7,011 nucleotides of DNA from Acidobacteriota bacterium (GTDB lineage Bacteria > Acidobacteriota > Thermoanaerobaculia > Gp7-AA8), in contig QHVY01000295.1 of assembly GCA_003223695.1 (NCBI GenBank), forward strand, positions 1-7,011, read 5' to 3'. Under the pieces are notes generated by a model. That model saw only the letters and a program-made list of their open reading frames with translations. It was not told the origin of the DNA and did not search any database. The position numbers and the translations under genes were made by a program. Shown in pieces: positions 1-5,037 of this stretch. Each line of letters begins with the position of its first letter. The first letter of the stretch is position 1.

Positions 1-35
1 CGCTTCAGTGGGAAAGTCGAAGCCGCAGGTCTGAG

Positions 36-1055
36 CTACTGGCTCATCATCCGCGTCAGCGCGGCGACGGCCGCGTCTGCGGAGAGTTTGTCGCTCAGGG
101 GCACCGACTTCGCCGACGACCACGAGCTGCCGCTGTACAGAATGTAGTTCACGGAGTCCTTCGTGGCGTTGTACAGAAGCATCGAACCGTCGTGAGGCGA
201 AACGATCGTCGAGATCGGGCCCGACCATGGATCGGTGAAGCTCTTCGGTGCAACGGTGCGCGGTCCGCCCGGATGTGCGCCGATCGGAATGTGAATGCGT
301 CCCTCGGCGATGGGCCGCAGGCGCACGCGAACGAAATCGTTCATCTGCACATTGCCGTAGATGACATCGATCGAGTCCTGCGTGCCGTTGTCGGCGAATG
401 CTGGATGCTTGAGGATCTCAGGATTGAAGTTCGCGTTGATCGGGTTCGGGAACATGCCGGGACTCGGAGCGAACTCGTCGAGATCGTGCATCTCGATCGC
501 AGAGATCAAACCTTTCTGCACGCCGAACATCGCGTATCGCGCGTTTTCGCCGTAGCCAGTTTCTTCCCACCAGATCGCGTGAATCAGCAACATTGGCACA
601 TCGCCGTACGTCTGATCGCTCAGCGCGAGTTTGTGCGTGATGCCGATTCTCAGGTTGTAGCGCAGGTGATACGGCTGATTGTCGATCGAAACCGCCGGAT
701 GCCACGTCCCGCTGGCGTACGACGCGAGCAGCAGCTCGCTCGACATCGCGTTCGGCATCTTCAACCAGAAGATGAACAGAGTCTGCGAGGCGGCGTCATA
801 CGCGAGAGCCGGACGCCAGTGAATGCCGGCTGTGAGCGACTCGGGAACGACCGCGGTCTGCTGGCGCTCGTTCGGTCGCTGAATCGTCAACCGCAGATAC
901 CGGATCACTCCCGACGTCGAGGAACCTTCGTTGTCGATGCTCTCAATTGTGTATAGCGTTCCGTCCGGAGTGAGCAGCACATCGCGGTCGGGAACCTGTG
1001 CCGCGAGCGCGATCGGCAACAACGCGAAGATGAGAGCGAAGAGCGCGCGTTTCAT
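36..1055 (-). CDS. Sec-exported protein of unknown function, possibly a beta-propeller
   Basis: The product has 339 residues. It opens with a classic signal peptide: a Lys-Arg pair at residues 2-3, a hydrophobic core to about residue 18, and an Ala-rich cleavage region ending near ALAAQ (residues 16-20), so it should be exported. The mature part contains no cysteine and is rich in Trp, Tyr and short beta-type segments, such as RDVLLTPDGTLYTIES near the start and DGSMLLYNATKDS near the end. This pattern recalls sialidase-like or other beta-propeller proteins, but I recognise no catalytic motif or exact family. Its ATG overlaps the TGA of the upstream TPR gene (ATGA), so it is the last gene of a three-gene operon and probably relies on coupled translation. 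No terminator is visible in the 35 bases left after its TAG. The call as a real gene is firm; function is unknown. Confidence 0.85.
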   Translation of the reverse strand: MKRALFALIFALLPIALAAQVPDRDVLLTPDGTLYTIESIDNEGSSTSGVIRYLRLTIQRPNERQQTAVVPESLTAGIHWRPALAYDAASQTLFIFWLKMPNAMSSELLLASYASGTWHPAVSIDNQPYHLRYNLRIGITHKLALSDQTYGDVPMLLIHAIWWEETGYGENARYAMFGVQKGLISAIEMHDLDEFAPSPGMFPNPINANFNPEILKHPAFADNGTQDSIDVIYGNVQMNDFVRVRLRPIAEGRIHIPIGAHPGGPRTVAPKSFTDPWSGPISTIVSPHDGSMLLYNATKDSVNYILYSGSSWSSAKSVPLSDKLSADAAVAALTRMMSQ

Positions 1056-1888
1056 AATTTCAGGTTCACCATCGATCGCAAGTCGATCGCGAAGAGCAAC
1101 GATTTGAGGTGGCGGAAGTCGGGATAGAACGCCGCCAGTTTGTCGAAGTGGAGCTCGGCGCCTTCGATATCATCCATCTTGTAGGCGATCTCGCCGAGGA
1201 GATAGTGAGCGTTGCGGATCTGCCGCGGCTCGTTTGCCAGCTCGAGCGCCGCTTCGCCGAAGTGGCGCGCCTGCTCGAGATTGTCGAGTCCAAGGTGGCC
1301 AAAGCAGAGATCGATGTACGCCTCGGCGATGTGCATGGGGGCGGAGATGAACGGAAGCGCTTTTTCGATCAGCGCGATGCCGTCGTGGAGTTCGTCATTA
1401 AGCAGCTTCGAGGCGCCGAGGTTTTCGACGGCGAGACCGTATGCGAGGCGACACTCGATCGCTTCTTTGAATTTCGAATCGGCGTCGTAGATGCTGGCGA
1501 GCTCGTTGAGCGCACCAATCTTCCAGAACGCCTCATCTGCCTCTTCCGCGCTCTGCAACGCGAGCTGGCCGTAAAACGTTGCCCGTTTGAGCTCCTTCTC
1601 AATGCGGTACTTGAAGACCAGCGCGTACGCCGCGAGATAGACGTGGCGCAGATTGCGACGGCGCATCACGATCGTTGGAAGCGTCTGGACCTCGGGTCCG
1701 GATCGCTCGATGGCGATCATCGCGTCGGCTTTGTTGATCGTGATCAGCTCGCGGGTTTCTTCGTCGCTGGCCAGTTGCAGTGCCGCGTCGTAAAGCTCGA
1801 GCGCCTCTTCAACCTGTCCGGCGCGAACTTTCGCCAGCGCGTCGCGGCGCACTCCTTCCGCTCGCGTCGACACCTCAGACATCTCCAC
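1052..1888 (-). CDS. TPR-like helical repeat protein
   Basis: The product has 278 residues, is almost entirely alpha-helical by composition, and lacks a signal peptide or membrane segment, so it should be cytoplasmic. TPR-like helix pairs are visible: residues 14-41 (ALAKVRAGQVEEALELYDAA), 122-155 (IGALNELASIYDADSKFKEAIE), 186-216 (HIAEAYIDLCFGHLGLDNLEQA) and 224-256 (IRNAHYLLGEIAYKMDDIEGAE). Each has the small/large pattern of TPR motifs (A.G at turns, Y/F near the end). Such proteins are protein-protein scaffolds. The GTG start at 1888 overlaps the upstream XRE gene by 14 nt. An internal ATG at 1882 (residue 3) is an equally good start, with GAGG 6 nt upstream, and would reduce the overlap to 8 nt. 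The end overlaps the secreted-protein gene by 4 nt. Being sandwiched between a DNA-binding gene and an exported protein suggests it senses or relays a signal for the XRE partner; that is inference. Confidence 0.85.
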   Translation of the reverse strand: MEMSEVSTRAEGVRRDALAKVRAGQVEEALELYDAALQLASDEETRELITINKADAMIAIERSGPEVQTLPTIVMRRRNLRHVYLAAYALVFKYRIEKELKRATFYGQLALQSAEEADEAFWKIGALNELASIYDADSKFKEAIECRLAYGLAVENLGASKLLNDELHDGIALIEKALPFISAPMHIAEAYIDLCFGHLGLDNLEQARHFGEAALELANEPRQIRNAHYLLGEIAYKMDDIEGAELHFDKLAAFYPDFRHLKSLLFAIDLRSMVNLKL

Positions 1889-2171
1889 CCTCGCCCTCTC
1901 CCTCGTCTGATTCCCATGGTCCCAGCTCCTGCGCGCGCTTGAACTCGATGAAGCTCTCGACTTCTTTCTGAGCCGCAGGACTGAGCGTTTTCAGTTTGTC
2001 GAACACCGACTGCGCCCGGCTTCCTTCTTCGAAGAAGTCGCCCATGCTGAGATCAAACGTTTGTAAGACTTTCAGCAGTGTGTCCAGACCGACCTTATAT
2101 TCACCCTGCTCCATGCGGGACAGGTCGGACTGATGAATCCCGATGCGCTCGGCGAGCTCCACCTGAGTCAA
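1875..2171 (-). CDS. XRE-family helix-turn-helix regulator, short N-terminus, TTG start
   Basis: The product has 98 residues. Residues 1-47 match the XRE/Cro-C1 HTH core: TQVELAERIG (helix 2), HQSDLSRMEQGEY (recognition helix and the conserved S-R-x-E-x-G), then DTLLKVLQTFDLSMGDFF (helices 4-5). Residues 54-82 form a second helical part (KLKTLSPAAQKEVESFIEFKRAQE), and the tail is strongly acidic (ESDEGEGEGGD). The chosen start is TTG at 2171. The same frame meets a TGA only five codons upstream, so no ATG or GTG is available, and no clear ribosome site precedes the TTG. The codons before TTG read IQRK, so that IQRKLTQVELA resembles the family consensus ending of helix 1 (R..LTQ..LA). Helix 1 is therefore largely missing: either a natural short form or a 5'-truncated gene. 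First gene of the minus-strand operon and divergent from the permease, so it may control the shared intergenic region. HTH assignment firm, start uncertain. Confidence 0.82.
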   Translation of the reverse strand: MTQVELAERIGIHQSDLSRMEQGEYKVGLDTLLKVLQTFDLSMGDFFEEGSRAQSVFDKLKTLSPAAQKEVESFIEFKRAQELGPWESDEGEGEGGDV

Positions 2172-2197
2172 CTTGCGTTGAATTCATCGGCTTTTTA

Positions 2198-2226
2198 TTG
2201 ACTTTTATGCTGTGGAAAAATAAACT
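2198..2226 (+). promoter_or_regulatory. Sigma70-type promoter for the permease operon
   Basis: TTGACT (2198-2203; 5 of 6 matches to TTGACA) is followed after exactly 17 bp by TAAACT (2221-2226; 4 of 6 to TATAAT). It lies in the most AT-rich stretch of the divergent intergenic region and points toward the permease. Transcription would begin near 2233, giving a leader of about 50 nt that contains the hairpin at 2243-2271 and the GGAGG ribosome site. I could not find an equally good promoter for the minus-strand operon in the same gap. Confidence 0.55.
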
Positions 2227-2242
2227 TCCGCTCCTCAATCTA

Positions 2243-2271
2243 CGGACTTCTGTCCTCTTCTGTCAAGTCCG
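2243..2271 (+). repeat. Inverted repeat with internal tandem direct repeats in the permease leader
   Basis: CGGACTT (2243-2249) and AAGTCCG (2265-2271) are exact inverted copies separated by 15 nt. Overlapping them, CTTCTGTC occurs twice (2247-2254 and 2257-2264), exactly 10 bp apart, which is one helical turn. The right arm ends on the first base of the GGAGG ribosome site (2271-2275). The element could act as an RNA hairpin limiting access to that site, or as an operator for a dimeric protein such as the divergent XRE product. Both roles are inference. Confidence 0.45.
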
Positions 2272-2286
2272 GAGGCCTCACTCCTG
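2271..2286 (+). promoter_or_regulatory. Ribosome binding site supporting a CTG start for the permease
   Basis: GGAGG at 2271-2275 is followed after 8 nt by CTG (2284-2286). This is a near-ideal Shine-Dalgarno spacing, and no ATG, GTG or TTG occurs in this frame between the TAA at 2221 and GTG 2374. GTG 2374 would delete the conserved N-terminal cytoplasmic segment and has no comparable site. The spacing and protein homology together decide the start. Confidence 0.6.
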
Positions 2287-3039
2287 TACAGCAACGTTCA
2301 CCTGCTTCGCGAGCTCGTCAAACGCGATTTTACCGCCCGCTTCACCGGCTCAGCGCTCGGGCTGTTCTGGGCAGTGCTGCAGCCGCTGACTCTGGTGGTC
2401 TTGTACTGGTTCGTTTTCACGTTCATGTTCAGCCGCGGGCCAGGTTCGCGGAATGACGAGTACATCTTCTTTCTGATCTCCGGATTGCTTCCGTGGCTGG
2501 GGATCAACGAGGGCGTGATTCGCTCGACCACGACGATCGTCGAGAACGCGCCGATGGTACGAGAACTCGCGTTTCGCAGCGAGCTTCTGATCGTGGTGCC
2601 GAATGCGTCGGCGCTGATCTTCGAGGGCGTCGGCCTGGCCCTCTTCATTGGCTTTCTGATGCTGCGCGGCACGATGCCGCGTTTCGTGTGGTTGCTTCCG
2701 TTCGCGCTCGTTTTGCAGTTTGCCCTGCAAGTCGGGCTCGGTTGGTTCCTGGCGCCGGCGTACGTCGTCTTTCGCGATCTGCTTCCCATTCTCGGATTTG
2801 CGCTTTCCGTAGTGTTCTATCTCAGTCCGATTCTTTATCCGGTTGCCGGGCGCTTCGAATCCCTTTTCGAGTGGAATCCGATGACGCCGCTTCTCGGTTT
2901 GTTTCGCAGCGCAATGCTCTCGGCCGCGTTACCTGGAATCGGCTCGCTCGTATTTCTTCTGGTTACCGCAACAGCATTTTTCGTCGGCGGTCTGACGTTC
3001 TTCCGCCGTTCGCAACCGACCTTAGCAGACTTGATTTGA
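2284..3039 (+). CDS. ABC-2 type polysaccharide/polyol-phosphate export permease (Wzm/KpsM/TagG-like)
   Basis: From CTG 2284 the product has 251 residues, close to the usual length of about 260. It is an inner-membrane permease of the family that exports lipid-linked O-antigen, capsule or teichoic-acid polymers together with an ATPase (Wzt/KpsT/TagH). Family signatures are the N-terminal VKRDFTARFTGSALGLFWA and LQPL (residues 12-35) and the C-terminal SPILYP (181-186) and NPMTPLLGLFR (198-208). About six membrane segments are visible, near residues 26-48, 57-78, 102-127, 136-158, 163-186 and 219-240. Reading from GTG 2374 instead would lose the first 30 conserved residues. A promoter and GGAGG site precede it, and an FG-GAP gene follows 14 nt later, probably in the same transcript. 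No ATP-binding partner is encoded in this window on either strand, which is unusual since the pair is normally adjacent. Family assignment is strong; the exported substrate is unknown. Confidence 0.88.
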   Translation: MYSNVHLLRELVKRDFTARFTGSALGLFWAVLQPLTLVVLYWFVFTFMFSRGPGSRNDEYIFFLISGLLPWLGINEGVIRSTTTIVENAPMVRELAFRSELLIVVPNASALIFEGVGLALFIGFLMLRGTMPRFVWLLPFALVLQFALQVGLGWFLAPAYVVFRDLLPILGFALSVVFYLSPILYPVAGRFESLFEWNPMTPLLGLFRSAMLSAALPGIGSLVFLLVTATAFFVGGLTFFRRSQPTLADLI

Positions 3040-3053
3040 ACGGAGATCTCTCA

Positions 3054-4729
3054 ATGCTGAAGATGAAATTCCTTCCGATGATCGCTGTCGCTGCGACCGC
3101 GGCTTCCGCGCTTTTTGGCCAGGCGCCACAGCAGTCCGCGCCTGCTCCGGCAACTACGACGTCCGCGTCCGAAGCTGTTCCTGACGGCGGCGTTCCGAAA
3201 TACCTCAAGCCCGAAACTCCGGAGCAGCGAAAGGCGCGCCTCGGAATCCCCGAAGATCCAGGCACCAATCCCGATCCGAACAAACATTACTGGCGCTATG
3301 GCTACTCGTATCACATCGAAAAATTCGATCGGCAGTGGTCCAGCTACGTGGATGTCGATCCCGGTTTCGTGAGGCCGTTCGCGTACGTGAATGCGACCAA
3401 CGAGGTCTATCAGCAGAACGACAAGTACGTCTGGGTGTGGGTGCGGGATGTCGCTTCGAGGACATGCGCTCGGAGTTTTCCGATCTCACGCCGAAGCCCG
3501 CCGGGAAAACCATTCGCTTCACCAAAGCATCGGAGGGGCTACCAACCTCTGGATCGTGGCGCAATTCCCTCGCTGTTGCCGACATGAATGGCGACGGCTG
3601 TCCGGACATCATCGCTCCTCCCGAACGCAAAGGGCGCGGCACGCCGGTGATTTTTCTTGGCGACTGCAAGGGGCACTGGCATCAGTGGACGAACGTTCAA
3701 TGGCCGATCCAACTCGATTACGGGAATGTGGTCGCTGCGGACTTCAACAAAGATGGCCACATGGATCTCGCCTTTGCCGTGCATCAGGTCGGCGTCTTCG
3801 TGATGCTCGGCGATGGCAAGGGGGTTTTCAGACTCTCCAGTCAGGGACTTCCGCGCGACTACGCAACGCGCCGCGTCGCAGTCGCCGATGTCGATCATGA
3901 CGGATACCCCGACATCATCGCGATCAGCGAAGGTGTGTCGGGAGCCAGTTCACGACCAGTGGGAAAAATTCGGGTCTATCTCAATCGCGAAAAAGGAAAA
4001 GTATGGCAGGGCGCCGACGTGGCCGCATCGGAACGGCCGGTGGCTGGAGACTGGCTGACCGTCGCTCACTTGAATGGTGACTCCGCACCCGATGTGATCG
4101 CCTCATCGATCTACATGAACAGCAACGATGTGATCTTTCTGAGCGACGGCACGAAGAAATGGAAACCGCTCGCGGCCGACGCTCGCCTCATTCCGACGCT
4201 CGGCTATTACTACGCGAACACAGCGGGCAAATTCACGTCGAAGAAACGCGATGATGCGCTCCTCTCCTACGTTCGCTTCTGGCCTGCAGATGTCGAGAGC
4301 TCTTTCGTTCCCAATCCAACGAACAAAGCTGTCGTGGGAATCGATCGCCTGAGCTTCGCGGATGACAAACCGAGGCGCACTCCGATCGCTCGCTGGGCGG
4401 GCAACCGTCCCGTTCTCGGTATGGCGGCCGGCGACTTCGATGGCGACGGCAATCTCGACATCGTCTACACGCGTCACGATCCTCGCGAAGCGGTCATTCT
4501 CCTCGGCGACGGCAAAGGCGGGTTCACGCGGGCGAACGTCGAGGGTCTCGTCCTTGACCCGCTCACAAATTACGACGTCACCGTTGCTGATGTGAACGGC
4601 GATGGAAAACCCGACGTCATCGTGATGTACGAATCCTCGGCTTCGACGGTACTGGCGCCGCAGAACGGATCCATTCAGGTGTTTCTGAATCGCGGAACAA
4701 TTTCTGCGGTGACCGCGGCGAAAAAGTAA
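3054..4729 (+). CDS. Secreted FG-GAP/VCBS repeat protein, interrupted by a frameshift near 3450
   Basis: ATG 3054 follows GGAG (3042-3045) by 8 nt. It opens a signal peptide (MLKMKFLPMIAVAATAASALFG) and a Pro/Ala/Thr/Ser-rich linker (about residues 23-46). That frame makes sense up to VWVWVRDV (about residue 133), then becomes nonsense and stops at 3587. The frame displaced by one base resumes with FEDMRSEFSDLTPK and continues to TAA 4729. The two halves need a one-base (or longer, not multiple-of-three) gap at about 3441-3460; adding one base gives 558 residues. The second half has six Ca-binding-type loops of integrin-like FG-GAP repeats: DMNGDGCPD (3581), DFNKDGHMD (3740), DVDHDGYPD (3887), the degenerate HLNGDSAPD (4067), DFDGDGNLD (4433) and DVNGDGKPD (4589). 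These suggest a beta-propeller acting outside the cytoplasm, perhaps in surface binding. No slippery heptamer is visible, so a real mutation or a sequencing error is likelier than programmed frameshifting. No catalytic site is recognised. Confidence 0.8.
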
Positions 4730-4745
4730 CGCAGGTGGAGATCAG

Positions 4746-4783
4746 GCACCGAACTTGCGGCGCGCGCCCGCCGTGGGTGCTTT
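4746..4783 (+). terminator. Weak terminator-like GC hairpin after the FG-GAP gene
   Basis: GCACC (4746-4750) can pair with GGTGC (4776-4780), and inside it CGGCG (4758-4762) pairs with CGCCG (4769-4773) around a 6-nt loop. Unpaired bases on both sides interrupt the stem, and only TTT (4781-4783) follows. The position 16 nt after the stop codon fits a terminator, but the short T-run makes it weak. Confidence 0.3.
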
Positions 4784-4796
4784 ACGTAAATGGGGG

Positions 4797-4824
4797 TTGT
4801 ATCGGGCGGCGCGGTGGATATAAT
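4797..4824 (+). promoter_or_regulatory. Candidate upstream promoter for the 529-residue secreted protein
   Basis: A perfect TATAAT (4819-4824) follows TTGTAT (4797-4802) with a 16-bp spacer. Transcription from here would give a leader of a little over 200 nt before ATG 5038. The exact -10 box in an otherwise GC-rich stretch is the strongest point. Confidence 0.5.
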
Positions 4825-4865
4825 GCCCTTCGTTTGCATCCTCAAAAGCTATGGGGTAACGCCAT

Positions 4866-4940
4866 AAAATCGTCGTTTAGGTATTGACTTCTCGTTTTGT
4901 TGGCCATACTGTTACGGCAACTGAAATAAAAAACGATTTT
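4866..4940 (+). repeat. Long-range inverted repeat and hairpins in the 5' leader
   Basis: AAAATCGT (4866-4873) and ACGATTTT (4933-4940) are exact inverted copies enclosing about 59 nt. Inside, GTT(G)GCC (4899-4905) can pair with GGCAAC (4916-4921) with one bulged G. Just upstream, TATGG (4849-4853) and CCATA (4862-4866) form another small hairpin. Together they suggest a foldable leader. I do not recognise a known riboswitch consensus here. Confidence 0.35.
4884..4910 (+). promoter_or_regulatory. Second candidate promoter before the 529-residue protein
   Basis: TTGACT (4884-4889; 5 of 6) is followed by CATACT (4905-4910; 4 of 6) with a 15-bp spacer, or by TACTGT (4907-4912; 3 of 6) at 17 bp. 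The -35 is good but the -10 is poor. If used, it would give a leader of about 120 nt and would not transcribe the left arm of the inverted repeat. Confidence 0.3.
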
Positions 4941-5037
4941 TGTACGATCGGCGCGGGAGGTGATTGTATCGTCGAGAGAGGGTGACCGACAGTTACTTTC
5001 AACGAGCTACTCAACAACTGATGTGTAGGAGAAAGAA

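Larger units (their letters stand above)
4730..5037 (+). other. 308-nt non-coding region with candidate regulatory leader
   Basis: No convincing coding frame crosses this gap. It holds, in order, a weak GC-rich hairpin, a promoter with perfect TATAAT, a small hairpin, a second promoter candidate, the 8-bp inverted repeat and AGGAG (5027-5031), which sits 6 nt before ATG 5038. From about 4840 the base composition is noticeably more AT-rich than in the flanking genes. The length from the first promoter to the start codon leaves room for a regulatory RNA element, but none is identified. Confidence 0.6.

Noticed and set aside
192..956. Open frame of 254 codons on the plus strand
   Set aside because: It lies entirely opposite the minus-strand secreted-protein gene, is full of Arg/Asp/Val in the pattern of antisense reading of GC-rich codons, and lacks a recognisable domain.
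1109..1942. Open frame of 277 codons on the plus strand
   Set aside because: It mirrors the TPR and XRE genes, whose own proteins have clear TPR-like and HTH motifs. The antisense product shows none.
2374..3039. Permease starting at GTG 2374
   Set aside because: This would remove the conserved N-terminal segment of the family. The upstream frame encodes it, with GGAGG before CTG 2284.
3335..4729. FG-GAP gene starting independently at 3335
   Set aside because: The first 40 residues of that frame are Arg-rich nonsense, with no signal peptide or ribosome site. The real N-terminus is in the neighbouring frame from ATG 3054.
4846..4895. Resemblance to a fluoride riboswitch (ATGGGGTAACGCCATAAA)
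   Set aside because: The string looks similar to the start of the crcB motif, but the stem pairing differs, the loop has no downstream partner for the required pseudoknot, and the downstream gene is not a fluoride exporter.
4830..5030. Class I cyclic-di-GMP (GEMM) riboswitch
   Set aside because: Secreted-protein genes often carry one, and the GCTATGGGG hairpin recalls its second stem, but the GGCAAACC-type core and GNRA stem are absent upstream.
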